Both the position numbers and the translations under genes were made by a program. Of a stretch of DNA of 64,000 nt, positions 24,186-32,785 are shown piece by piece. Source of the stretch: JAJXWB01 sp046349085 (lineage in GTDB: Bacteria; Pseudomonadota; Alphaproteobacteria; Rhizobiales; Beijerinckiaceae); NCBI GenBank assembly GCA_046349085.1, contig JAXMDA010000002.1, positions 434,001 through 498,000 on the forward strand. The letters run 5' to 3'. The notes under the pieces are model-generated. The model did no database searches and was not told the DNA's origin. It was given only the letters and a program-made list of their open reading frames with translations. Numbering within the stretch: position 1 is the first letter of the stretch; every line of letters starts with the position of its first letter.

Positions 24186-26243
24186 TCAGCAGCGGATTTT
24201 CACGTATTCGCCGGGGGCGTCGCCCAGCGGGGCGAGCTTGCCGCCGCCGGGCTCGCGCGCCGGGACCATTTCCGGCGCGTTCGCCTTCATCCATTCGAGC
24301 CAGTCCGGCCACCAGGAGCCGGGCGTTTCCTTGGCGGCCTTCACCCAGTCCTCGAAGGCGCCTTCCGGCTTGCCGCCGGTCCAGTGCTGGTATTTCGGCT
24401 TGTAGGGCGGGTTGACCACGCCCGCGATATGGCCCGATCCCGCCATCACGTAGCGCACGGGGCCGCCGAACAGTTTCGCGCCGTTGAAGGCCGATTTCGC
24501 CGGGGCGATATGGTCCTCGCGCGCGGCGAGATCGTAGATCGGGATCTTCACCTTGCTCATGTCGAGCTTCACGCCGTCGACCGCCATCTCGCCCTTGGCG
24601 AGGCTGTTCTTGAGGTAGCATTCGCGCAGGTAGAACGAGTGGTTGGCCTGCGTCATGCGCGTGGAATCCGAATTCCACGTCAGCAGGTCGAACGCCATCG
24701 GCGCCTGGCCCTTGATGTAATTGCTCACGACGTAGGACCAGATGAGGTCGGTCGGCCGCAGCATGTTGAAGGCGTTGGCCATGCGCGAGCCGTCGAGGTA
24801 GCCGGTGCGCGCCATGTCCGCTTCCACGTTGCGGATCGTATTGGCGTCCGTGAACACCTTGAGTTCGCCGGGGTCGGTGAAGTCGACCTGCGTGGTGAAG
24901 AAAGTCGTCGATGCGATCCGGTCGTCGCCGATCGCCGCCATATAGGCGAGCGTCACCGCCATCAGCGTGCCGCCGACGCAATAGCCGATGGTCGATACCT
25001 GCCGTTCGCCGGTGATGCTCTCGACCGCGGAAAGCGACTCGAAAATGCCTTCGCGCATGTAGGCGTCGAAACCCTTGTCGCGATGGCGTTCATCGGGATT
25101 CACCCAGGAGACGACGAACACCGTCAGCCCCTGGTCGACGCACCACTTGATGAAGCTCTTCTCGGGGTTGAGGTCGAGAATATAGAACTTGTTGATCCAC
25201 GGCGGCACGATCAGCAGCGGCCGTTTGTAGACCTTCTCCGTCGTCGGCGCGTACTGGATCAATTCGATGAGATCGTTGCGCCACACCACCTTGCCGGGGG
25301 TGATCGCCATGTTCTCGCCGAGCTTGAACTTGGTGGAATCCGACTGACGCAGACGCAGCACGCCCCGGCCGGCTTCGATGTCCTCGGCGAGCATGTTCAG
25401 CCCGCGCACCAGATTCTCGCCTTCCTCCTTGAAAGTCGTGCGCAGCAACTCCGGATTCGTGCCGACGAAGTTCGACGGCGAGAGCGCGCTCGCCAGTTGG
25501 CGCACATAGAAACCGGCCTTGGCGCGGCTGAGCGTGTCGAGTTCCTCGTCGCGCGCCACCATCTCGTTCGCCCAGTCCACCGTGAGCGAATAGGCCTGCC
25601 GCAGGAAGTCGAAGATCGGGCTTTCGCGCCACTGGGGATCGGCGAACCGCTTGTCCCTCTGATCGTAGGGCACGACAGGCTCGACATGCTCGCCGACCAT
25701 GCGGCGCAGCGTATTGCCCCAGAGATCGATGAATTTGGTCGAGATCGCCGTCTGCGCCTCCAGCGTGCGCGCGGGATCCTTCAGCCAATATTCCGCGACC
25801 TTGCCGAGCGAGCGCACCGCGTCGACGATTTCGTTCGTGGCGTTGTTGGGATTCTCTCCGGCCTCGAGCGGCTTCATGTAGGCCGCGACCACGCGCGAGC
25901 CTTCCGTCATCATGCGCGAGACGTTCTGCGCGAGCTTCTCGAAATTCGGAATGGTGGCGGCGATCGGTTCGCCGTCGGGCGCGCCGGTCGCTTCCGCGCG
26001 CGGCGCGGCAGCCTTCGACGCCGCAGCCACGGGCGCGGGCTTGGGCATGGCGGCGGTCAGCGCTTCCACCAATTCGGCATGGGCGGCGGCGGCCGGCGTC
26101 ATTTCAGCGTCGGGCGCCGGCTTTTCGACATGGGCTTTGGCCGGCGTCGTCTTCTTCGATGCGGCTTTCCTGGGCGCGGCGGACTTCTTTGCAGCCGCGC
26201 GCGCCTTCTTGCCTGCGACGTGTGAGGCGGATGCCTCAGCCAT
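24186..26243 (-). CDS. phaC: Class I poly(3-hydroxyalkanoate) synthase
   Basis: A 685-residue enzyme that polymerises hydroxyacyl-CoA into PHA granules. Catalytic residues: C422 in the lipase-like box GYCVGG, D577 in AAREDHIAP and H605 in GSGHIAGVV. The PhaC N-terminal region starts near residue 98 (PNFEKLAQNVSRMM). The first ~95 residues are an extension rich in Lys and Ala (KKARAAAKKSAAPRKAASKK) that resembles histone H1-like tails. No phaAB or phaR is beside it; a phasin-like gene lies at 52.7 kb. Confidence 0.96.
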   Translation of the reverse strand: MAEASASHVAGKKARAAAKKSAAPRKAASKKTTPAKAHVEKPAPDAEMTPAAAAHAELVEALTAAMPKPAPVAAASKAAAPRAEATGAPDGEPIAATIPNFEKLAQNVSRMMTEGSRVVAAYMKPLEAGENPNNATNEIVDAVRSLGKVAEYWLKDPARTLEAQTAISTKFIDLWGNTLRRMVGEHVEPVVPYDQRDKRFADPQWRESPIFDFLRQAYSLTVDWANEMVARDEELDTLSRAKAGFYVRQLASALSPSNFVGTNPELLRTTFKEEGENLVRGLNMLAEDIEAGRGVLRLRQSDSTKFKLGENMAITPGKVVWRNDLIELIQYAPTTEKVYKRPLLIVPPWINKFYILDLNPEKSFIKWCVDQGLTVFVVSWVNPDERHRDKGFDAYMREGIFESLSAVESITGERQVSTIGYCVGGTLMAVTLAYMAAIGDDRIASTTFFTTQVDFTDPGELKVFTDANTIRNVEADMARTGYLDGSRMANAFNMLRPTDLIWSYVVSNYIKGQAPMAFDLLTWNSDSTRMTQANHSFYLRECYLKNSLAKGEMAVDGVKLDMSKVKIPIYDLAAREDHIAPAKSAFNGAKLFGGPVRYVMAGSGHIAGVVNPPYKPKYQHWTGGKPEGAFEDWVKAAKETPGSWWPDWLEWMKANAPEMVPAREPGGGKLAPLGDAPGEYVKIRC

Positions 26244-26367
26244 ACAAACCTCCCGGAATCAATCTGCTGCCGGCTGCGCCGGCCCGTTTCGGACACAATA
26301 GCGGTTTATTCACCGTATTGGCCAATGCTCAAAACGATGTAGAACGGCATTGCGAAGACGGAAGGGC

Positions 26368-26760
26368 ATGACGGACGCGACGACCACATGCGCGATAAAA
26401 TTGCGGGCCGCAGGCGCGGCCGCGATCGCGCTTGCGCTCGTCGCCGGCCCGGCGTTCGCGCAGGATACGAAGGTCGGCGAGGACCCGGTTTCGGTCATGC
26501 TGAAATGGAAGCCGGCGGCGCGCGAGAAGGAAATGCCGGACTTCGTCCGCAAGAGCCGGCCCGCCGAGGACCGTCTCGGCTTCACGCCGCTTACCGGCGA
26601 AAACGCCGACCGTCCCAAGCGCAAGTCGCCGGCGGAAATCGAGGCTGAAATCAAGCGGTTCGACTCGGCCGCCGCCGCCGCGCGCGCCCGCGCCGCCCGA
26701 GCTTTCGGCGCCGCCAGACCCGCCGCGCGCCCACCGGCGAAGCGCGCAGCGGCGGAATAG
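26368..26760 (+). CDS. Small secreted Ala-rich protein of unknown function
   Basis: A 130-residue protein with a signal peptide (AAIALALVAGPAFAQ). The mature region holds DPVSVMLKWKPAAREKEMPDFVRKSRP, a charged stretch, and an Ala/Arg/Pro-rich C-terminal helix likely to be disordered or coiled. ATG 26368 is selected; TTG 26350 is an alternative. It is divergent from phaC (124-base gap) and lies 97 bases before alaC. I do not recognise the family. Confidence 0.7.
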   Translation: MTDATTTCAIKLRAAGAAAIALALVAGPAFAQDTKVGEDPVSVMLKWKPAAREKEMPDFVRKSRPAEDRLGFTPLTGENADRPKRKSPAEIEAEIKRFDSAAAAARARAARAFGAARPAARPPAKRAAAE

Positions 26761-26857
26761 CCGGGTCCAGACGGCGTTTTGGCATTCAAACCGCCGCCAT
26801 TTCGCACTAAAAGCAGTTCGCGCCGCCAACCGGCGCAGGGGAAAAGAGAGCCACAAC

Positions 26858-28072
26858 ATGTCGGACTTCTATCGCGTCAAGCGCTTGCCGCCGTACGTCT
26901 TCGAGCAGGTCAACAGGCTCAAGGCTCAGGCTCGCAACGCCGGGGCCGACATCATCGATCTGGGCATGGGCAATCCCGATCTGCCCGCGCCGAAACACGT
27001 TGTCGACAAGCTGGTGGAGACCGCCGGCAAGCCGCGCACCGACCGCTATTCCGCCTCGAAGGGCATCGCCGGCCTGCGCCGCGCCCAGGCGGCCTATTAC
27101 GGCCGCCGCTTCGGCGTGAAGCTCAATCCCGACACGCAGATCGTCGCCACCCTGGGCTCCAAGGAAGGCTTCGCCAACATGGCGCAGGCGATTACCGCGC
27201 CCGGCGACGTCGTGCTCGTGCCGAACCCCTCCTATCCGATCCACGCCTTCGGCTTCCTGATGGCCGGCGGCGTGATCCGCTCCGTGCCGGCCGAGCCGAC
27301 GCCCGATTATTTCGTGTCGCTCGAGCGCGCGATCATGCATTCGATCCCGAAGCCGATTGCGGTGGTCGTCTGCTATCCGTCGAACCCGACGGCGATGGTC
27401 GCCTCGCTCGACTTCTACACGGACCTCGTCGCCTTCGCGAAGAAGCACGACATCTTCATCCTCTCCGACCTCGCCTACGCCGAAGTCTATTTCGACGGCA
27501 ATCCGCCGCCGTCCGTGCTGCAGGTGCCCGGCGCGATGGACGTGACCGTCGAATTCACGTCCATGTCGAAGACCTATTCGATGGCCGGCTGGCGCATGGG
27601 CTTCGCTGTCGGCAACGAGCGGCTGCTCGCCGCGCTCGGCCGCGTGAAGTCCTACCTCGACTACGGCGCCTTCACGCCGATCCAGGTCGCGGCGGCGGCC
27701 GCGCTCAACGGCCCGGACGAGTGCATCGCCGAAATGCGCGCAACCTACAGGAAGCGCCGCGACGTCATGGTCGAGAGCTTCGCGCAGGCCGGCTGGCAGA
27801 TTCCGGCGCCGGCGGCGTCCATGTTCGCCTGGGTGCCGATCCCCGAGCAGTTCAAGCAACTCGGCTCGCTCGAGTTTTCGAAGCTGCTGATCGAGAAGGC
27901 CGACGTCGCGGTCGCGCCCGGCATCGGCTTCGGCGAGCACGGCGACGATTATCTGCGTCTCGCGCTCGTCGAGAACGAGCAGCGCATCCGTCAGGCTGCG
28001 CGCAACCTGCGCAAGTTCTTTGAGAACGCCGACCGCCTGCACAATGTCGTGCCGATGAAGGCGACGGGGTAG
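26858..28072 (+). CDS. alaC: Alanine-synthesising aminotransferase AlaC
   Basis: A 404-residue PLP-dependent class I/II aminotransferase matching Escherichia coli AlaC along its length: RVKRLPPYVFEQVNRLK, IIDLGMGNPDLPAPKHV, GSKEGFANMAQA, VLVPNPSYPIH, the PLP-lysine segment EFTSMSKTYSMAGWRMGF and GIGFGEHGDDYLRLALVEN. AlaC makes alanine from pyruvate and glutamate; relatives in this order are often labelled LL-diaminopimelate aminotransferase, which I consider less likely. Preceded by GGGGAAAAGAGAG and followed by a terminator. Confidence 0.92.
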   Translation: MSDFYRVKRLPPYVFEQVNRLKAQARNAGADIIDLGMGNPDLPAPKHVVDKLVETAGKPRTDRYSASKGIAGLRRAQAAYYGRRFGVKLNPDTQIVATLGSKEGFANMAQAITAPGDVVLVPNPSYPIHAFGFLMAGGVIRSVPAEPTPDYFVSLERAIMHSIPKPIAVVVCYPSNPTAMVASLDFYTDLVAFAKKHDIFILSDLAYAEVYFDGNPPPSVLQVPGAMDVTVEFTSMSKTYSMAGWRMGFAVGNERLLAALGRVKSYLDYGAFTPIQVAAAAALNGPDECIAEMRATYRKRRDVMVESFAQAGWQIPAPAASMFAWVPIPEQFKQLGSLEFSKLLIEKADVAVAPGIGFGEHGDDYLRLALVENEQRIRQAARNLRKFFENADRLHNVVPMKATG

Positions 28073-28104
28073 AGCGCGCCCCGCCACGAAAGCGACAACC
28101 GAAG

Positions 28105-28130
28105 ACGCGCGGCCCCGGTCGCGCGTTTTT
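28105..28130 (+). terminator. Intrinsic terminator after alaC
   Basis: ACGCGCG (28105-28111) and CGCGCGT (28120-28126) pair around an eight-base loop, followed by TTTTT. It lies 33 bases after the alaC stop. Confidence 0.85.
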
Positions 28131-28142
28131 CATTGGAGCGTG

Positions 28143-28161
28143 TTGGCTCGCAATGACGGCG
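28143..28161. repeat. Fragment of dispersed repeat
   Basis: TTGGCTCGCAATGACGGCG closely matches one end of the repeat at 35988-36117 (TTGGCTCGCAACGGCGGCG). This is a short relic in the spacer between alaC and the FecR-type gene. Confidence 0.55.
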
Positions 28162-28187
28162 CGGTTTCCGCCTAGAGATGAAACGCG

Positions 28188-29009
28188 CTAGCGGCAGTTC
28201 AGGCCGCACCCGGGGTCGCTTGGCTCGCCGCGCAGGATCGGCGCCCGCGTCAGCGTCCGACCGCGCACGAGATTGTCGCGCGCCGCCGGCAGGTCGAAGT
28301 TCGGCGCCTCGACCCCCAGCCGGTCGACGCCGATGTCAAAACGCGCCGCATCCGAATTGGTGGGCTGGTTCTTCACGCCGCCGCGCTGCGCAGGGCTGCT
28401 GGTCACACGCGCCATGATCTGCGCCAGCAGGCCCGGATCGACGCGGGCGGGCGGCGAGGGCGGCGTGTTGAAATCGCTCACCACCGTCTCGAAGCCCGAG
28501 CGCAGAAGCTGCACCGTTCCGCCGCCGTTCGTAACGTTGACGACGCCGTAATGGTGGATCACGTGCAGGCGGCCTTGCTCGTCATAGGCCGCCGAAGCGA
28601 CGCCGCCGCGCACGCCGATGGTCGCAGCCGGCGTCCTGATCGTCGAGCCATTGCCGTGGCTGACCTTGCCGCCGACGAAGCGCAGCGCGCCGCGCGTCAT
28701 CGAGGTGGTCATCTCGCCGGCGCCGGACGAAGGATCGAACACGAACTTGTCGATCGTCACGTCCGAATTGCGCCCGACGTTGAGCGCGGAGGAATCCTTG
28801 AACGCGATCTGCGCCGAACCGTTGGCGTTGGTGCGGATGCGCTCGCGCTGCACGACGCCCGCGCCGACGCTGAGATTGCGCGCGGCGCCGCCCGGCGGTT
28901 CGCCGGTGGCGTCCTGGTTGGCGGCGCCGACGCTGCCGACATTCTGCGCATGAGCCGCGCCGCAGGCCGAAGCCAGCAGGGCGGCGAGAAGAAGCGGGCG
29001 GAAATTCAT
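28188..29009 (-). CDS. Secreted FecR-domain protein
   Basis: A 273-residue protein with a signal peptide (LLLAALLASACGAAHAQ) and a FecR domain: VGAGVVQRERIRTNANGSAQIAFKDSSALNVGRNSDVTIDKFVF, then GALRFVGGKVSHGNGSTIRTPAATIGVRGG. FecR-type domains bind or sense at the periplasmic side; stand-alone secreted forms like this are poorly characterised. It starts 11 bases after the TPR/beta-barrel gene stop, so the two probably form an operon and may act together at the outer membrane. The C-terminal 70 residues are Pro/Arg-rich and end CGLNCR. Confidence 0.85.
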   Translation of the reverse strand: MNFRPLLLAALLASACGAAHAQNVGSVGAANQDATGEPPGGAARNLSVGAGVVQRERIRTNANGSAQIAFKDSSALNVGRNSDVTIDKFVFDPSSGAGEMTTSMTRGALRFVGGKVSHGNGSTIRTPAATIGVRGGVASAAYDEQGRLHVIHHYGVVNVTNGGGTVQLLRSGFETVVSDFNTPPSPPARVDPGLLAQIMARVTSSPAQRGGVKNQPTNSDAARFDIGVDRLGVEAPNFDLPAARDNLVRGRTLTRAPILRGEPSDPGCGLNCR

Positions 29010-29020
29010 GGCCGTCCCCC

Positions 29021-30376
29021 TTAGAAGCGCAGCGTCGGGCCGATCAGGCCGGACCAGGCGCTGGCGCGATAATTGGGCAGGTTCGAATTGTTGCGCATGT
29101 ACTGAACGAGCGCGGCGACGCCGAACATCTTGGTGATCGGCATGTCGAACTGCGAGCCGATGCGCCACTGGCGATCCACGCGCGTCACGAAGGGATCGAC
29201 GAAGACGTCGGGCGCGTCGAAGCGGGTTTCGAGGTAGCGGACGAACGGCGTCGCCGACCAGCGCCAGCCGATCATTTCCGACGGCGGATCGAACTCGTAG
29301 CGCGCGGCGCCCTCCAGGCCGAGACGGCGCGAACTCAGCGTGTTCGTCAGGGACGAATTGCGGCCCCACAGAACCTTGGCGTCGAAGGTCAGGCGATCCG
29401 TCGCGCTCCAGCGCGTCGCCAGGGAGCCGGTCCACTGGCTGCCGGTATTGAGCGTGGAGGCGACTTCCAGGAAGCGGCTGGTGGCGGCGATGTCGAGATG
29501 GCGCCATTCGACGCCGGGCTCGATCTGGAAGACATTGCCGATCGGAATTCGCGCGGTCACGCCGGCGCCGACGCTGGAGCCGAGGCGGCCGAGCGCCATC
29601 GTGGCGTAGGAGCCGACGACATAGGGACGGATGCTCGCGCCGGGCAGGGTCTCGGGCGCCAACGCCAGCCGCGGGCCTGTCGACGCCTCGAACAGAACCG
29701 AGCTCAACGCGCCGAAGGCGAATTGCGACGTGCCGACGCCGGCGAAGCGCGTCTCCCAGAGGTCGCCGCGCTGATTCTCGAAATCGTAGACGTGCCGCAC
29801 TTCGCCGAGCGCGGTGAGGTTGGCGCCGCCGCGCTGGTAATAGGGGCCGGGGTTGGGGATGTCGGCGCCGTACGAGCGTATGAATCCGAATGGCGGGGCG
29901 AGCGGCACATTGGAGCTGTAGCCGACGCCGAGCTGCAGCACGCCCGACAGACGGGACGGCTCCATCTCCTTCTGCGCGGCCGGCAGCATGATCTCGATAC
30001 GCGCGCGCAGGTCGGGCTCGAGGCCGGGCGTCTTCAGCGCGTCGTCGAAATAGCGCAGCGCCATGTCGTAGGACTTCAGCCGATAGTAAAGCGCCCCGAG
30101 TTCGTATTTCGCCCGCGTCAGATTGGGATTGAAGAACAGCATGCGCTCGAGCGCGACGATCGCGGCTTCGTAATCGCGGGCTTCGACCGAGGCGCGCGCA
30201 TAGGCGAAATTGGCGTCGTGATCGCTGGGATTGGCGATGACGCGCGGCAGGAGCGTCGCCTGATCGACGACCACGCTCTGCGCCTGCGCGGCCGCGACCC
30301 ACGTCGCCGCCAGCGCGCCCGCCAGCCGCATGACGACACGCAGTCCGCGTGCGCCGACATGATTCCAGTTCCGCAT
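29021..30376 (-). CDS. Outer-membrane protein with TPR domain and beta-barrel (SLAM-like)
   Basis: About 451 residues: signal peptide ending AAAQAQS, TPR-type helices at residues ~45-130 (YEAAIVALERMLFFNPNLTRAKYELGALYYRLKSYD), then a C-terminal barrel with alternating aromatic strands and a terminal Phe (LIGPTLRF), typical of BAM substrates. This architecture matches surface-lipoprotein-assembly-modifier-like proteins (DUF560), though that match is by arrangement only. Start is uncertain: ATG 30376 chosen, ATG 30331 and 30421 possible. The FecR gene follows on the same strand. Confidence 0.83.
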   Translation of the reverse strand: MRNWNHVGARGLRVVMRLAGALAATWVAAAQAQSVVVDQATLLPRVIANPSDHDANFAYARASVEARDYEAAIVALERMLFFNPNLTRAKYELGALYYRLKSYDMALRYFDDALKTPGLEPDLRARIEIMLPAAQKEMEPSRLSGVLQLGVGYSSNVPLAPPFGFIRSYGADIPNPGPYYQRGGANLTALGEVRHVYDFENQRGDLWETRFAGVGTSQFAFGALSSVLFEASTGPRLALAPETLPGASIRPYVVGSYATMALGRLGSSVGAGVTARIPIGNVFQIEPGVEWRHLDIAATSRFLEVASTLNTGSQWTGSLATRWSATDRLTFDAKVLWGRNSSLTNTLSSRRLGLEGAARYEFDPPSEMIGWRWSATPFVRYLETRFDAPDVFVDPFVTRVDRQWRIGSQFDMPITKMFGVAALVQYMRNNSNLPNYRASAWSGLIGPTLRF

Positions 30377-30599
30377 CGCAACCCCCGCCGCGACGGCCGT
30401 ATGCCGGACAGCGCGCCGCATCGCCACTCTAACTCCCGAACGCGCGGGTTTGACCGGCGATTCAACGGGTCTTGCGAGGATTTCGCGAAACATGTGGCAA
30501 GTCTGACACAAACCCGCGCCCCGTCCGTGCGCCAGATCACCGGACTGTCGCCGACGCGGGCGGCCGATACAATCCGGCGAAACCGACGGATGCATCTCC

Positions 30600-31049
30600 A
30601 TGTTCTCGATCTCGCACATCGCTACACAGCCCTGGTTCTACTGGGCGCTCGGCTCCGCAGCCTTTGCCGCGCTGACCGCCGTCTTCGCAAAGGCGGGCGT
30701 CGCCGAAATCGATTCGAGCCTGGCGACGCTCCTGCGCACGCTGGTCGTCGTGCCGCTCGCCGCGCTCGTCGCATGGCTGTCGGGAGCGTTCTCGCTCGCC
30801 ACGCCGATCCCTGGCCGCGCATGGCTGTTCCTGGCGCTGTCCGGGCTCGGAACCGGCGCGTCCTGGCTCTGCTACTTCCGCGCGCTGCAACTGGGCGAGG
30901 CGGCGCGCGTCGCGCCGGTCGACAAGCTGAGCGTCGTGCTGGTCGCGATCTTCGGCGCGCTCTTTCTCGGCGAGGCCCTGAGCTGGAAGAACTGGGCGGG
31001 CGTCGCGCTCATCTTCGCCGGCGCGCTGCTGGTGGCGCTGCGCGACTGA
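30600..31049 (+). CDS. EamA-type small multidrug/metabolite transporter
   Basis: A 149-residue protein with a single EamA repeat of about five hydrophobic helices, half the size of typical DMT-family transporters; probably works as a dimer. Typical motifs: ALTAVFAKAGVAEIDSSLATLLRTLVV, GLGTGASWLCYFRALQLGEAARVAPVDKLSVVLVAIF, and FLGEALSWKNWAGVALIFAGALLVA. Substrate unknown. Divergent from the TPR/barrel gene, with about 220 bases between the two chosen starts. Confidence 0.87.
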   Translation: MFSISHIATQPWFYWALGSAAFAALTAVFAKAGVAEIDSSLATLLRTLVVVPLAALVAWLSGAFSLATPIPGRAWLFLALSGLGTGASWLCYFRALQLGEAARVAPVDKLSVVLVAIFGALFLGEALSWKNWAGVALIFAGALLVALRD

Positions 31050-31104
31050 GTGGACAGGCTCGAATGTTCTTGTTACGTTCTCATTCCGTTGCGGAGTGAG
31101 TCGC

Positions 31105-31704
31105 ATGATGAAACTGTACTGGGCGCCCGGCACGCGCAGTTTGCGTACGCTCTGGATGCTGGAGGAGGCCGGCGTCCCCTACGAGCGCATCCACGTCGAC
31201 ATCCGCAATGGCGGGCAGAACGATCCCGCCTTCCGCCGCATCAACCCGATGGGCAAGGTTCCAGCCTTCGAGGACGGCGCGGCGCAACTCGCCGAAAGCG
31301 CCGCCATCTGCGCCTATATCGCCGAGCGCTGCCCGGAGGCGGGGCTGGCGCCGCAGGTCGGCGACCCCTTGCGCGGAAGGTATTTCCACTGGCTGTTCTT
31401 CGAGCCCGGCTGCATCGAGCCGGCCTTCGCGCAGAAATTCGCCAATTTCGAACTGCCGACGACGGCCGCGGGCTGGGGCGATTTCAACCGCGTCTTCGAC
31501 GCGTTGGAGACGGCGCTGAAAACCGGTCCCTGGATTCTCGGGGATAAATTCTCCGCCGCCGACGTGATGATCGGCTCCGACCTGCTGTTCGGCGTCGAAC
31601 GCTTCAAGATCGTTGAGCCGCGCCCGGTCTTCGCCGCCTATCTCGCTCGTTGCCATGCGCGCCCGGCGCTGCAGCGGGCGCTGGCGATTGATGCGGGCGC
31701 GTAG
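31105..31704 (+). CDS. Glutathione S-transferase
   Basis: A 199-residue cytosolic GST with an N-terminal thioredoxin-like domain (LYWAPGTRSLRTLWMLEEAGVPYE, INPMGKVPAFEDGAAQLAESAAICAYIAE, the last part being the glutathione-binding SA-type motif) and a helical C-terminal domain with GDKFSAADVMIGSDLL. It conjugates or transfers glutathione; substrate unknown. ATG 31105 has GGAG 8 bases upstream; GTG 31096 is an alternative. Confidence 0.9.
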   Translation: MMKLYWAPGTRSLRTLWMLEEAGVPYERIHVDIRNGGQNDPAFRRINPMGKVPAFEDGAAQLAESAAICAYIAERCPEAGLAPQVGDPLRGRYFHWLFFEPGCIEPAFAQKFANFELPTTAAGWGDFNRVFDALETALKTGPWILGDKFSAADVMIGSDLLFGVERFKIVEPRPVFAAYLARCHARPALQRALAIDAGA

Positions 31705-31861
31705 GCTTTCGTGTTTCGCGACGACAGTTCCCTGTGCATTCATTGCCGGTTGACCGCTGACGCAAGGTGCTGCGTGTCCGGGAACAAGATAGTCTTGCCC
31801 ACCAAGAGATGCTCGCGGAGGCGCTGCCGTCCGTGAGGAGCTGAATGAGGGCGACAGTTCC

Positions 31862-32644
31862 ATGTTCATTCTGAGGCGAATTGAACATCTGAACGACATC
31901 CCCATTCTCATTATCGCCGCGCTCATTTTCGGCGCGGTCGGCGTCATCATTGGCTTGATCTCTCGCCGGTTTGTCTTTCCCGGCCAAAAGCGGGAGGAGG
32001 GAGAGGAAAAGCTCGCCGATACCGTGCACACCAGCATTCTCGGCTTTTCCGGCTTCATTCTCGCGCTGGCGCTCACATCGGCCTTCGCCAATCTGTCGAA
32101 GGTCGAGGAATCAATCATGCAAGAGGCGCTCGACATCTCCCGCCTCGCGCGGGAGCTGGGGGCTCTTGGCGCGCCCGCGGACGCCGCACAAACTGCGTTG
32201 AAGAATTATACGCGCCGCGTGGCTGACGTGGAGTGGAAGACGCTCGGCGAAAGCCCGCCCTCGCTCTCGCCCGAGGCCGCCAAGGACCTCGACACGCTAT
32301 GGCGAGAAATTCGAGGACTGCAGGCGAACGCGTCGCTTGTCCCGGATCATGTTCGCGGGCCGCTCAATACTTATCTGGAGCGCATCGAGTCCACTCGCCG
32401 ATCCCGGCTGGCCTTTGCGACCTACAGCCTGCCGGAAATCTTCTGGACGCTCATCATCCTGTTCTTCATCGCCGCGGCGATCATGGACGCCCGACATCCG
32501 CACAAGAAGTTCGGCGCTCTGATGATCGCCAGTCACATGGCGGTTATCGGTGTCGTCATCGCGCTTGTGATGATCGTCGACAATCCGTTCAGCGGTCAGG
32601 CCAGCATCGACTCCGAAATCATCCGCAGCGCGTTGAACCGGTAG
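31862..32644 (+). CDS. DUF4239 (bestrophin-like) membrane protein
   Basis: A 260-residue protein with two N-terminal hydrophobic segments (ILIIAALIFGAVGVIIGLI; TSILGFSGFILALALTSAF), a helical soluble middle that may form coiled coils (residues ~80-175), and two C-terminal membrane segments. This arrangement matches the DUF4239 family, named bestrophin-like by fold similarity; function unknown. The gene is visibly less GC-rich in codon choice than its neighbours (ATT, AAT, ACA, CTT), a hint of recent acquisition. The 158-base spacer before it holds nothing recognisable. Confidence 0.75.
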   Translation: MFILRRIEHLNDIPILIIAALIFGAVGVIIGLISRRFVFPGQKREEGEEKLADTVHTSILGFSGFILALALTSAFANLSKVEESIMQEALDISRLARELGALGAPADAAQTALKNYTRRVADVEWKTLGESPPSLSPEAAKDLDTLWREIRGLQANASLVPDHVRGPLNTYLERIESTRRSRLAFATYSLPEIFWTLIILFFIAAAIMDARHPHKKFGALMIASHMAVIGVVIALVMIVDNPFSGQASIDSEIIRSALNR

Positions 32645-32785
32645 TCTTCGCCCGCAGACACTCGAGCGATGTCGCGCGTCCGGGGCGCCAGGCGTCCGGT
32701 CATAGGCAAGGCCTTCCGCGCCGGAACCTGTGAGTTATGGCCGCCGCTTGCTGCGCAGGCCCTGGCAAACCTTTAGGATTTCCGC

